64,000 bases of DNA, from contig DASXYG010000096.1 of NCBI GenBank assembly GCA_036502625.1, forward strand, positions 1-64,000, given 5' to 3'. The DNA is from DASXYG01 sp036502625 (GTDB lineage: Bacteria > Actinomycetota > Actinomycetes > Streptosporangiales > Streptosporangiaceae). Each line of letters opens with the position of its first letter. Positions within the stretch are counted from its first letter, which is position 1. Shown here one piece after another: positions 23,662-31,969 of this stretch. The translations under genes and the position numbers were made by a program. Below the pieces are notes generated by a model. The model was not told the origin of the DNA, did not search any database, and saw nothing but the letters and a program-made list of their open reading frames with translations.

Positions 23662-24549
23662 TCACGCCGGTCGAAGCTCGGTGGGGACCGGGAAGGGGTG
23701 CGGCACGGCCGCGAACCGCAGCCGCTGCCCGGGTCTGGCCTGCGCGACGAGCGGCAGGTCCGGCTCGGCGACCACCGCGACGACGGGGTAGCCGCCGGTG
23801 GTGGGGTGGTCGGCGAGGAAGACGATCGGCTGCCCGGACGCCGGGAGCTGCACCGCGCCGGCGACCATGCCCTCGCTGGGCAGCTCGCCGGTCACGGTGC
23901 GGTCGAGCGCCGGGCCGCGCAGCCGTACGCCGACCCGGTTGGCGTCGGCGGTCACCTCCCACGGGTGGGCGTAGAGCCGCGCGGCGGCGGCGTCCGTCAG
24001 CCAGGCGGCCCGCGGCCCGGGGGTGGCCCGTACGGTCGCGAGGGCGGCCGGGAGGCGCGGCGGGGTCCAGTCGGCGGCGGCCGCGGATCGCGCGGCGGGG
24101 CCGACGGGCAGCAGGTCGCCGGCGGCGAGCACCGGCGGGCCGAGGCCGGACAGGGTGTCCGTCGACCGGCTGCCGAGGGTCGGCGGCACGTCGATGCCGC
24201 CTCCGACCGCGAGGTACGTGCGCACGCCCAGGTCGGGCGCGCCGAGGGTGAGCACGGCGCCGCGCGGCGCGTACTCGGGCCGCCCGTACGCCGCGGGCCT
24301 GCCGTCCAGGGCGGCGGGGGCGGGGGCGCCGGTCAGCGCGAACCTGGCCGGGCGGCGGAAGCGCAGCGCCGCGCCGCCGAGGGTCAGCTCGATCGCGGCG
24401 GCGCCGTACGGGTTGCCGGCGAGGCGGTTGGCCAGCGCGTACGCGTCCGCGTCGACCGCGCCGGCGTGGCCGACGCCGAGGTGGGCGTGGCCGTGGCGGC
24501 CCGCGTCCTGCACGGTGGCCAGCGGCCCGGGGCGCAGCACCTCGATCAC
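23662..24549 (-). CDS. pxpC: 5-oxoprolinase subunit PxpC (KipA/YbgK-type)
   Basis: A 295-residue subunit of the ATP-dependent prokaryotic 5-oxoprolinase PxpABC, which opens pyroglutamate to glutamate. Family marks are the N-terminal ATVQDAGRHGHAHLGV, SGAVD-like HAGAVDADAYALANRL, ELTLGG, the middle YLAVGGGIDVPPTLGSRSTD (residues ~112-131) and LPSEGMVAGAVQLPASGQPI towards the end. Length is normal. It starts with GTG in a GTGA overlap with pxpB. PxpB and PxpC together phosphorylate oxoproline bound for PxpA. Confidence 0.9.
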   Translation of the reverse strand: MIEVLRPGPLATVQDAGRHGHAHLGVGHAGAVDADAYALANRLAGNPYGAAAIELTLGGAALRFRRPARFALTGAPAPAALDGRPAAYGRPEYAPRGAVLTLGAPDLGVRTYLAVGGGIDVPPTLGSRSTDTLSGLGPPVLAAGDLLPVGPAARSAAAADWTPPRLPAALATVRATPGPRAAWLTDAAAARLYAHPWEVTADANRVGVRLRGPALDRTVTGELPSEGMVAGAVQLPASGQPIVFLADHPTTGGYPVVAVVAEPDLPLVAQARPGQRLRFAAVPHPFPVPTELRPA

Positions 24550-25202
24550 CGGGCGTCCCGGAAGACCACGCGGTCGCCCGGCTGGAACAAGGTGGGCGGG
24601 TCGTGGGCCGGGCGCCAGAGGGGGAGGTCGGCGTGGCCGATGACGTACCAGCCGCCCGGCGTGCCGCCGGGGTAGACGACCGACTGGAGGCCGGCGATGG
24701 CCACCGCCCCGGCCTCGACCCGGACGCGCGGGCTCGGCAGCCGCGGCACGCGCAGCGCGGCCGGCAGCCCGTCGAGGTAGCCGAACCCGGGCGCGAAGCC
24801 GAAGAACGCGACGGTGTGCTCGACATCGGCGTGCACGGCGGGAATCTGCTCGACGGGTATCCCGGTGTGCCCGGCCACCGCCTCCAGATCCTGCCCGTCG
24901 TAGCGGACCGCCACCTCGATGAGCCGCCCCACCGCACCGGAGCCGGCCGCACCGGCCCCCGGTTCCAGGGGCGTGGCCAGGGCGTCGGCGACCTGTTCGA
25001 GGTCGGCGGGGTCGTGGGCGACCGCGAGGAGGGTGCGGGCGCCGGGGACCAGCTCGCGCAGGAGGTGGCCGATCGTACGGCGGACCGCCGCGGCGAGCGC
25101 GTGGACCTCGGACGTGTCGCCGAGCTCGGCCAGCAGGGCGCGGTCGCCCATCCGGTGGACGACCGGCTCCGGGCCCGTGGACGTCACGCGGCTACGGGTC
25201 AC
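24546..25202 (-). CDS. pxpB: 5-oxoprolinase subunit PxpB (KipI/YbgJ-type)
   Basis: A 218-residue subunit of PxpABC. Characteristic are the start RMGDRALLAELGD, the ATP-linked core VAFFGFAPGFGYLDGLP, then LRVPRLPSPRVRVEAGAVAI, and LQSVVYPGGTPGGWYVIGHA. The His/Arg layout matches the cyclophilin-like PxpB family. The GTG at 25202 overlaps the pxpA stop (GTGA), fixing the start. In Bacillus the KipI homologue inhibits KinA; here the pxpABC gene order favours the oxoprolinase role. Confidence 0.9.
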   Translation of the reverse strand: MTRSRVTSTGPEPVVHRMGDRALLAELGDTSEVHALAAAVRRTIGHLLRELVPGARTLLAVAHDPADLEQVADALATPLEPGAGAAGSGAVGRLIEVAVRYDGQDLEAVAGHTGIPVEQIPAVHADVEHTVAFFGFAPGFGYLDGLPAALRVPRLPSPRVRVEAGAVAIAGLQSVVYPGGTPGGWYVIGHADLPLWRPAHDPPTLFQPGDRVVFRDAR

Positions 25203-25951
25203 AGGGCCGCGAGCTCCACGCCCGCGGAGGTCAGCGCGTCGCGTACGGCGCGGGCGATCTCGGCGGCGCCCGGGGTGTCGCTGTGCACGCACAGCGCGGC
25301 CGCGTTGATCGTCACCGGGGTGCCGTCCACCGCGTCGACCACGCCCTCGGTCACCATGCGCACGGCGCGGCGCGCGGCGGTCTCCGGGTCGGTGATCAGC
25401 GCGCCCTCGGTGCCGCGCGGCACCAGCAGGCCCTCGGGCGTGTAGCCGCGGTCGATGAACGCCTCGGCCAGCGGCGTCAGCCCGGCGTCCTCGGCGTGGC
25501 GCCACTGCGCGGTGTCCGGCTGGCACAGCAGCGGCAGGTCCGGGTCGTACAGCCGGACGGCCTCCACGATGGCCGCCGCGTGCTCCTCGTCGCGCGCGGC
25601 CACGTTGTACAGCGCGCCGTGCGCCTTGACGTACCGCACCGCACCGCCCGCGACCTTGGCGAACGCCTCCAGCGCCCCCATCTGGTACAGCAGGTCGTTG
25701 ACCAGGCTGGCGCGCGGTATGTCGATGCGCCGCCGCCCGAACCCCGCCAGGTCGCGGTAGCTGACCTGCGCGCCGATGGCCACGCCGCGCTCCACGGCGG
25801 TCGCGCAGATGCCGCGCAGGATGTCCGGGTCGCCGGCGTGGAAGCCGCACGCCACGTTCGCGCAGGTGACCAGCTCCAGCAGCGCGTCGTCGTCGCCGAT
25901 GCGCCAGACCCCGAACCCCTCGGCGACGTCGGTGTTGATCGCGATCGTCAT
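25199..25951 (-). CDS. pxpA: 5-oxoprolinase subunit PxpA (LamB/YcsF family)
   Basis: A 250-residue LamB/YcsF protein, the hydrolytic subunit of PxpABC. The fold marks are INTDVAEGFGVW (N-terminal, with the conserved Asp), SCNVACGFHAGDP-like CANVACGFHAGDP, VRYVKAHGALYN, FIDRGYTPEGLLVPRG and TINAAALCVHSDTPGA at the end. All usual conserved acids and His are visible. It starts with the ATG at 25951 in an ATGA overlap with the decarboxylase beta gene, so it is cotranslated with the upstream enzyme pair. Confidence 0.92.
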   Translation of the reverse strand: MTIAINTDVAEGFGVWRIGDDDALLELVTCANVACGFHAGDPDILRGICATAVERGVAIGAQVSYRDLAGFGRRRIDIPRASLVNDLLYQMGALEAFAKVAGGAVRYVKAHGALYNVAARDEEHAAAIVEAVRLYDPDLPLLCQPDTAQWRHAEDAGLTPLAEAFIDRGYTPEGLLVPRGTEGALITDPETAARRAVRMVTEGVVDAVDGTPVTINAAALCVHSDTPGAAEIARAVRDALTSAGVELAAL

Positions 25952-26535
25952 CGGGCCGCCCCTTCCAGCCGCGCGGTCAGCCACGTACGGAACCGGTCGC
26001 CGAGCACCACCGGGTCGTCGAGCAGCAGCGGCGTGCCCGGCTCGTTGCCGGGCTCGATCCGTACGTGCAGCAGGTGCGGGCCGGGCGCGCCGAGCATCGC
26101 GGACAGCCCGGCGCGCAGCTCCTCCGGTGTGCCGGCCGCCGCGACGTTCAGCCCGCAGGCCGCGGCCACCGCGCCCAGGTCGATGCGCGCCGCCTGCGTC
26201 GGGATGTTGCCGGTCGAGGCGTACACCCCGTTGTCGAGCAGCACCACGAGCAGCGGCGCGGGCGCGAGGAAGCCGGCGGTGGCCAGCGCGCCGAGGTTCA
26301 TCAGCAGCGAGCCGTCGCCGTCCACGGTGATCACGTGCGAGACCGGCGACCCGGCGCAGGCCAGCGCGAGGCCGGTGCCGACGGACGTGGTCAGGCCCAT
26401 GGAGTCCAGCAGGTACAGGTGGTTCGGCCGGTCGGCGACGGCGGCGAGCTCCCGGCTCGTGGCCGCGCACGTCGCGACGACCGGCAGGTCGGCGCCCAGC
26501 TCGCTGATCACGCCGAGCGCGTCGATGCGCCTCAC
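25948..26535 (-). CDS. ThDP-dependent decarboxylase, beta (PP) subunit, sulfopyruvate/phosphonopyruvate type
   Basis: A 195-residue protein carrying only the pyrophosphate-binding domain of a thiamine-diphosphate enzyme: VDGDGSLLMNLGALAT (GDGS at residues 73-76) and LLDNGVYASTGN (LDN 100-102), the ThDP motif GDG-x(24)-DN. Size and split match ComE/sulfopyruvate or phosphonopyruvate decarboxylase beta chains. It pairs with the alpha chain immediately upstream (GTGA overlap). The pair should decarboxylate a 2-oxo acid, likely the product of the neighbouring aminotransferase. Confidence 0.87.
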   Translation of the reverse strand: MRRIDALGVISELGADLPVVATCAATSRELAAVADRPNHLYLLDSMGLTTSVGTGLALACAGSPVSHVITVDGDGSLLMNLGALATAGFLAPAPLLVVLLDNGVYASTGNIPTQAARIDLGAVAAACGLNVAAAGTPEELRAGLSAMLGAPGPHLLHVRIEPGNEPGTPLLLDDPVVLGDRFRTWLTARLEGAAR

Positions 26536-27065
26536 GCGGCGTCCCCCTTCGCGGTGTCGAAGAACTCCATCAGCACGACGACCGGCCGGTGCGTCATCCG
26601 CGCGTGCCGCCCGGCCTCGGCGACGACGCCGTGCCAGTCCTCCGGCCCGGTCCGCCGGTCGAGCCCGAACACCGGGATGCCGGACGCGCGCAGCAGCGCC
26701 GGCACCGGCTCGCTGACGCTGTGGATCATGGAGTTGTACTCGCCGAGCCCGCCGCGCGTGTTCGCGACGATCAGCAGCGGCAGGTGGTACGCCAGGGCGA
26801 ACGTCGTCAGCGCGGTGAGCGCGTTGCCGAAGCCGTTGTCCTGCATGACGATCGCGCCGAACCGCCCGGCCAGCGGCAGCGCGCCGACCACGCCGACCGC
26901 CTCCTCCTCGCGCGAGACGGGGAAGACGGTCGTCCGGCCGTCGGCGTCCTCCAGGCCGGTGATGATGTCGGCGATGCTGTTGGACGGCACGTACGCCACG
27001 AAGTCGCAGTCGAGCTCGCGGAGCGCGGAGACCACGGCGGCGCGCCGCCGTACGGGAAGTGACAT
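26532..27065 (-). CDS. ThDP-dependent decarboxylase, alpha (Pyr) subunit
   Basis: A 177-residue protein with the pyrimidine-binding domain: VAYVPSNSIADIITGL, SREEEAVGVVGALPLAG (the EE at 54-55 includes the cofactor-activating Glu) and VMQDNGFGNALTALTT, the family's MQNSGxGN segment. It is ComD-like in size. AAGTG-AC/GGGAAG-type sequence precedes the ATG at 27065, 25 bases after the aminotransferase stop. The substrate could be sulfopyruvate, phosphonopyruvate or another 3-substituted pyruvate; I cannot tell. Confidence 0.87.
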   Translation of the reverse strand: MSLPVRRRAAVVSALRELDCDFVAYVPSNSIADIITGLEDADGRTTVFPVSREEEAVGVVGALPLAGRFGAIVMQDNGFGNALTALTTFALAYHLPLLIVANTRGGLGEYNSMIHSVSEPVPALLRASGIPVFGLDRRTGPEDWHGVVAEAGRHARMTHRPVVVLMEFFDTAKGDAA

Positions 27066-27090
27066 GGGGTCCTCGGATTCGGGGGCGGGG

Positions 27091-28278
27091 TCAGGCGAAC
27101 GCGGCGATGACGCGCGTCAGGCCGGTGCGCAGGTCGTCGATGTCGCAGGCGTACGACACGCGGAAGGCGTGGCGGTCGGCGGGCGCGAACGCGGTGCCGG
27201 GCACCACGGCGACGTGCCGTTCCTCCAGCAGCCGCCACACCAACTGCTCGGCGGGCTCGAAGGTGTCGGGATAGCGCAGGTAGAAGTAGAAGGCGCCGTC
27301 GCTGGGGCTGACGCTCAGCACGTCCTGCCCGGCCAGCAGGTCGAGCCCGGCGCGGCGCCGCTCGGCGAACGCCGCGCGCATGGCGGCGCTCTCGGCGGCG
27401 CTCTCGCGCAGCGCGTGGACGGCGCCGGCCTGGGTGAACGTCGTCGGGCACACCGTGGTGAACTGCCGCACCCGCAGCGCCGGGCGTACGAGGTCCGGCG
27501 GGCCGGCCAGCCAGCCGATCCGCCAGCCGTCCATCGCGTGCGACTTCGCCAGGCCGCCGACGGTCAGCGTGCGCTCGCCGAGCGCGCCGACGGACGCGGG
27601 CGACACGTGTTCGGCGCCGTCGTACACCAGCTCGGCGTAGATCTCATCGGACAGCACCAGCGCGTCCGTGCCGGCCACGACCTCGGCGACGCGCTCCAGC
27701 GTGGCGCGGTCAGCGACCGTGCCGGTGGGGTTGTTCGGCGTGCAGACGACGATCATGCGGGTGCGCGGCGTGCAGGCGGCGGCCAGCGCGTCCGGGTCGA
27801 GCCGGTAGCCGGACGCGGGGTCCAGCGGCAGCGGCACCGGCGTCGCGCCGGCGAGCCGTACGCACTCCGCGTAGTGCGCCCACGCGGGCACCGGCACGAT
27901 CACCTCGTCGCCGGGCCCGCAGTACGCCATGACCGCGAGGAAGACCGCCTCGTTGGCGCCGATCGTGACCAGCACGCCGCCGGCCGCCGCGTAGCGCACG
28001 CCGTCGCGCCCGTGGAGGTGGTCGGAGATCGCGGCGCGCAGCTCCGGCACGCCCGCGTTGGGCCCGTAGTGCACGGCCCCGGCGTCCAGCGCCGCCGTGG
28101 CGGCCCGCTTGATCCCGGCGGGCGTGTCGAAGTCGGGGCGGCCGATCTCCAGGTGCACGATCGGCGTGCCCGCGGCCTCCAGCTCGTGCGCACGGTCGAA
28201 GACGGCGCGGATCGGCGACGGCCGGATGTCGCGCAGCCGCCCGGCCTGCCGCGCGTACGCCGGCGTGGTCTCCGTCAT
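27091..28278 (-). CDS. PLP-dependent class I/II aminotransferase
   Basis: A 395-residue fold-type I aminotransferase. The PLP Lys is in LAKSHAMDGWRIGWL; the Asn/Asp/Tyr binding set is in CTPNNPTGTV and LSDEIYAELVYDG; the conserved C-terminal Arg is in HAFRVSYA. It resembles aspartate/LL-type catabolic aminotransferases. Its ATG (28278) overlaps the GntR stop as ATGA, and a two-subunit decarboxylase follows. Likely role: convert an amino acid to the 2-oxo acid decarboxylated by the next enzymes. Confidence 0.9.
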   Translation of the reverse strand: MTETTPAYARQAGRLRDIRPSPIRAVFDRAHELEAAGTPIVHLEIGRPDFDTPAGIKRAATAALDAGAVHYGPNAGVPELRAAISDHLHGRDGVRYAAAGGVLVTIGANEAVFLAVMAYCGPGDEVIVPVPAWAHYAECVRLAGATPVPLPLDPASGYRLDPDALAAACTPRTRMIVVCTPNNPTGTVADRATLERVAEVVAGTDALVLSDEIYAELVYDGAEHVSPASVGALGERTLTVGGLAKSHAMDGWRIGWLAGPPDLVRPALRVRQFTTVCPTTFTQAGAVHALRESAAESAAMRAAFAERRRAGLDLLAGQDVLSVSPSDGAFYFYLRYPDTFEPAEQLVWRLLEERHVAVVPGTAFAPADRHAFRVSYACDIDDLRTGLTRVIAAFA

Positions 28279-28979
28279 GGGCGTCCTTCCAGGTCGCGGG
28301 CGGTGAACGGGTCGGGGGCCGGCTGCTGGCGGGCGCGCCAGGCCTGGGTGAGGCCCTCGCGGCCGCCCTCGATGTGGTCGACGATCGACCGTTCGAGCCC
28401 CTCGGCGCGGCGCTCGCGCAGCGCGCCGATCATGGAGTGGTGCTCGTGCTGCACCCGGTCGTGGGAGTGGGTGGCGTGCACGTAGAACCGCGAGTACGGC
28501 TCCAACTGGTGGTACAGCCGGGACATCACGGCGTACGTCATGGGCCGCCCGGCCAGCCGGTACATGTCGAGGTGGAACGCGAAGTTCAGCCGGGACCAGT
28601 CGTCGGCGGGCATGGCGTCCTTGCCGTCCATCCGCTTCGCCATGTCGTGCAGCCGGTCGATGTCGGCCGGGCCCGCGCGCATGACGACCGGTAGGGCGAA
28701 GCTGGGCTCGATGAGCCGGCGCAGCTCGTAGATCTCGTCGATCTCGTCGAGGTCGAGTTCGGTGACGAAGGTGCCGCGGCCCGGCTCGATGCGCACGAGC
28801 CCCTCGGCGGCCAGCGTGCGCAGCGCCTCCCGCAGGGGGATGCGGCTCACCCCGAACCGGTCGGCGAGCTCCTCGTGCACGAGCCGGTGGCCCGGCGGCA
28901 GCACACCGCCGGAGATGGCCTGCCTGAGCAGCCGCTCGATGTCTTCCGGCGACCGCCCGCGCCGCCCACTGGATGTCAT
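28275..28979 (-). CDS. GntR-family regulator, FCD subfamily
   Basis: A 234-residue regulator. The GntR winged helix is at residues ~10-75 (LLRQAISGGVLPPGHRLVHE, then FGVSRIPLREALRTLAAEGL and GRGTFVTELD). The FCD effector domain is at ~80-215, with the metal-site acids and His in DWSRLNFAFHLDMYRLAG, HEHHSMIGAL and VDHIEGG. It heads the ten-gene operon and is coupled to the aminotransferase. I start at the ATG at 28979, since the next in-frame codons upstream fall in the TGTATACA operator. The effector is probably a small carboxylate. Confidence 0.9.
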   Translation of the reverse strand: MTSSGRRGRSPEDIERLLRQAISGGVLPPGHRLVHEELADRFGVSRIPLREALRTLAAEGLVRIEPGRGTFVTELDLDEIDEIYELRRLIEPSFALPVVMRAGPADIDRLHDMAKRMDGKDAMPADDWSRLNFAFHLDMYRLAGRPMTYAVMSRLYHQLEPYSRFYVHATHSHDRVQHEHHSMIGALRERRAEGLERSIVDHIEGGREGLTQAWRARQQPAPDPFTARDLEGRP

Positions 28980-28987
28980 GCATCCGT

Positions 28988-28995
28988 TGTATACA
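28988..28995. promoter_or_regulatory. TGTATACA operator core for the GntR regulator
   Basis: The palindrome TGTATACA sits 9-16 bases upstream of the GntR start and is flanked by GGATGCA-like arms (GGATG at ~28971, TGCATCC at ~28997). GntR/FCD regulators typically bind such GTATAC-centred sites. The position predicts autoregulation of the whole ten-gene operon and a short leader or leaderless transcript. Confidence 0.55.
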
Positions 28996-29040
28996 CTGCA
29001 TCCGATCACGGCCGCAACCCTCCGCCGGTCCGGCACGCGG

Positions 29041-30660
29041 CTACGGGACGACGGCCACGCCGCGCCCGCCGCGCGGGTCCGAGCCCGCGCTGAGCGCGCC
29101 GTCGCGGTCGCGGCTCACGGCCTGGACGCGGGACATGTAGTCGGAGATGACGACCTCGTTGCCGAGCGCGCGCAGCCGCCCGGCGACCGCGCCGTCCTGC
29201 GCGGGCTCCACGAACACCGTGCGGTCCTCCTCGCTGTGCACCCGGGGCAGCGCGACGGCGGTCTCGGCGTCCGCGCCGCCGAACAGCACGGCGCGCGCGA
29301 CCTGGTACGTCGCGGTGATCAGCCGGCTGCCGCCCGGCGCGCCCGCGGCGAGGGCGAACCCGTCGCGGTCGAATCCGATCAGCGGCGCGCCGGTGCCGAT
29401 CCGCGCGCCCGCCCGGATCGAGCCGGGCGCGCCGGGACGCGGGTCGAAGTGGCCGAGGAAGTTGTTGAGCAGGTAGCCGAGCTCCGGCACCAGGTACGCG
29501 CTGCCGCCGACCGAGCCGGCCGAGTGGGTGATGCAGACGGCGTGGTCGCCGTCGACCGCGGTGACGTGGGTCGTGCCGTCGCCGGGCGCCTCGCCCGCGA
29601 CGACGACCGGGTCGCCGGACCTGATCCGGTCGGCCCACGCGCGGACGGCGTCGTCGTCGAGGACGGCGTGCGCCGTGCGCTCCGCGTCGGCCGGGCGGGT
29701 GGCCTTGATGTAGCGGTTGTCGGCGAAGCTCGCCCGCATGGTCTTCGCGAGCAGGTCGGTGGCGTCCGCGTCGAGCGCCGCCGCGCCGAGGCCGAGCCCG
29801 TGCGCGATGGCCAGCATCTGCACGACCTGCAGGCCGGGGCTCGGGGGAGGCGCGGTGTGCACCGTGTGGCCGCCGATCGTGTGGCGGACGGCGGGGGACT
29901 CCTCGGCCTCGTACGCGGCGACGTCGGCCCGCGCGACCAGCGACCCGTCGCGCTCCAGCGCGTGGCCGAGGACGCCGCCGAGCTGCCCGTGCAGGAAGTC
30001 GGCGAGCCCGGCGGCGGCCAGACGGTCGAGGATGTCGGCGATCCACGGCTGGGCGAAGCGCTCGCCCGCGCGGTAGCCGGAGCCGTCGGGGTGCAGGTAG
30101 CGCGCGGCGGCGCGCGGGTTCGCGGCCATCTTCGCGGCCAGCGTGGGATAGCCGGGCCGGCCGGCGTTGGAGTCGCCCGCGCCGTCGGCCCGCCACCACT
30201 GCGCGATGTACGGGCTCACCTCGAAGCCGTCGCGCGCGAACGCGGTCGCCGGCGCGAGCACGCCGCCGAGGCCGACGCGCCCGGACCCGTACCGGCGCAG
30301 CAGCAGGTCCATCGCGTCGACGAACCCGGGGACCATGACCGACGCCGGCCCCACCTGGTTGCGCTCGCTCGTGATCGCGTAGCGGCCGAACGTCTCCACC
30401 CGGCCCAGGAACTCGGCCGTCCACGCGGACGGCACGGGACGGCTGCCGGTGGCGGCCTCGCCGTTGATCGCGGTGACCGCGCCCGTGCGCAGGTCGGCGT
30501 ACAGCACCAGCGCCGAGCCGCCCAGCCCGCACATCAGCGGGTTCAGCACGGCCTGGGCGAACGCGGCCGCGACCGCGGCGTCCACCGCGGACCCGCCCGA
30601 ACGCAGCACGCGTTCGCCCGCGACCGCGGCGTCTCCCTCGCACGCCACCAGCACGGCCAT
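29041..30660 (-). CDS. Gamma-glutamyltransferase family protein (Ntn hydrolase)
   Basis: A 539-residue protein of the gamma-glutamyltranspeptidase family, made as a precursor that self-cleaves before a Thr. The cleavage/nucleophile site is GDGTTHVTAVDG, giving T363 as the new N-terminus. The substrate-binding segments RSGGSAVDAAVAAAFAQAVLNP and the late GAPGGSRLITATYQ are also typical. No signal peptide is visible, so unlike many GGTs it appears cytosolic. Its ATG shares a base with the MFS stop (TGATG). It would release glutamate, or transfer the glutamyl group, from imported gamma-glutamyl compounds; cephalosporin-acylase-like activity is an alternative. Confidence 0.88.
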   Translation of the reverse strand: MAVLVACEGDAAVAGERVLRSGGSAVDAAVAAAFAQAVLNPLMCGLGGSALVLYADLRTGAVTAINGEAATGSRPVPSAWTAEFLGRVETFGRYAITSERNQVGPASVMVPGFVDAMDLLLRRYGSGRVGLGGVLAPATAFARDGFEVSPYIAQWWRADGAGDSNAGRPGYPTLAAKMAANPRAAARYLHPDGSGYRAGERFAQPWIADILDRLAAAGLADFLHGQLGGVLGHALERDGSLVARADVAAYEAEESPAVRHTIGGHTVHTAPPPSPGLQVVQMLAIAHGLGLGAAALDADATDLLAKTMRASFADNRYIKATRPADAERTAHAVLDDDAVRAWADRIRSGDPVVVAGEAPGDGTTHVTAVDGDHAVCITHSAGSVGGSAYLVPELGYLLNNFLGHFDPRPGAPGSIRAGARIGTGAPLIGFDRDGFALAAGAPGGSRLITATYQVARAVLFGGADAETAVALPRVHSEEDRTVFVEPAQDGAVAGRLRALGNEVVISDYMSRVQAVSRDRDGALSAGSDPRGGRGVAVVP

Positions 30661-31901
30661 CAGGCGAGCTCCCAGTCCCGGGTCTCCGGCAGCAGCCAGA
30701 TCAAGATCAGCGTCGCCACCGTGCACACGCCGAGCGCCACGGCGATCGCGTTGCCGAGCCCGATCGTCTCCGAGCCCCAGCCGATGAGCGCGGAGATCAG
30801 CCCGGTGAACGCGGCGCCGAACTCGTAGCACACGCCCGCTCCGGACGCCCGTACGCGGGCCGGGAACAGCTCGGTGAACAGCGCGCCCTTGCCGGAGGCC
30901 TGCGCGGCCATGAAGAACCCGACCAGCAGCGACATCAGCAGCCCGAACCACATCTCGCGCACGTCGACGAGCAGGAACATCAGCCCGAACACCGCGGTGC
31001 CCAGGTAGAAGGCGGTGAACGCCCACCGGCGGCCCACCCCGTCGTGCAGGTAGCCGCCCGCGATGTAGCCGACCCAGTTCCCGGCGATCATCAGCCAGAG
31101 GAACGTCGCGGTGCCGCTGATGCTCAGGCCGCGCTCCTCCGAGAGGTACAGCGGGATCCAGGTCTGGATCGCCTGCGTGCTCCCGAGGCCGGTGGCGCCG
31201 AACAGCGCGCCGACGATCAGCCGCGACCGCAGCGGCGGCCGGAACAGCTCGCGGTACACGCCGGCCGGCCGCTCGCCGGGCGTCTGCGCGGGCGCGGCGG
31301 CCCTCGGCGCGTCGCGCAGCGTACGGCGGATCACCGCCGCGGCGATCGCCGGGAGCAGGCCGACCGCGAACATGACCCGCCAGGCGACCGTCGACGGGAA
31401 CAGCAGGTTGCTGACGAGGAAGGACAGGTTGGCCAGCGCCCACCCGACCGACCACGCCGACTGCACCCAGGCGAGCAGCCGTCCGCGCTTGCCGTGCTGG
31501 GCGTACTCCGACATCAGCGACGCGCCGACCGGCCACTCGGCGCCGAGGAACAGCGCCGACAGCGAGACCAGGAGCAGGAGCTGGACGAAGTTCTGCGCGG
31601 CCGCGACCAGCGCCGTGCTGACGCTGTAGCCGATCATGATCGCGACGAGCACGCGGACGCGGCCGTAGCGGTCGGCGAGGCGGCCGCCGATGATGCCGCC
31701 GACCGCGGTCACCACCGCGACCGTGCCCGTGATCACGCCGGCGTGCGCCTTCGTCAGCCCGAGCGCCATGAGGATCCCCGCCATGGCCAGCGGCAGGATC
31801 TGCTTGTTGAAGCCGTCGAGGCCCCAACCGGACCAGGTGGCCCACAGGGCGCGCCTGGCGAGGGAGCGCTGCTCCGGTGGTGCTGCGGTGGGTACGGACA
31901 T
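30660..31901 (-). CDS. MFS transporter (aromatic/organic acid:H+ symporter-like)
   Basis: A 413-residue, 12-TM major facilitator. The loop 2-3 signature GGRLADRYGRVRV and the central basic loop are clear; GAEWPVGASLMSEY in TM4-5 is typical of the sugar-phosphate/organic-acid branch. It is coupled to the gamma-glutamyltransferase gene, so it probably imports that enzyme's substrate. It lies 68 bases after the RpiR gene on the same strand. The ATG at 31901 lacks a strong ribosome site but is followed by a normal MFS N-terminus. Confidence 0.87.
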   Translation of the reverse strand: MSVPTAAPPEQRSLARRALWATWSGWGLDGFNKQILPLAMAGILMALGLTKAHAGVITGTVAVVTAVGGIIGGRLADRYGRVRVLVAIMIGYSVSTALVAAAQNFVQLLLLVSLSALFLGAEWPVGASLMSEYAQHGKRGRLLAWVQSAWSVGWALANLSFLVSNLLFPSTVAWRVMFAVGLLPAIAAAVIRRTLRDAPRAAAPAQTPGERPAGVYRELFRPPLRSRLIVGALFGATGLGSTQAIQTWIPLYLSEERGLSISGTATFLWLMIAGNWVGYIAGGYLHDGVGRRWAFTAFYLGTAVFGLMFLLVDVREMWFGLLMSLLVGFFMAAQASGKGALFTELFPARVRASGAGVCYEFGAAFTGLISALIGWGSETIGLGNAIAVALGVCTVATLILIWLLPETRDWELA

Positions 31902-31969
31902 GGGGCAGGAGCGTAGCGAACACGTCGCCGGACGGGAAGATGTCGTCGTGAATACTTCGTCCGCGCGGG

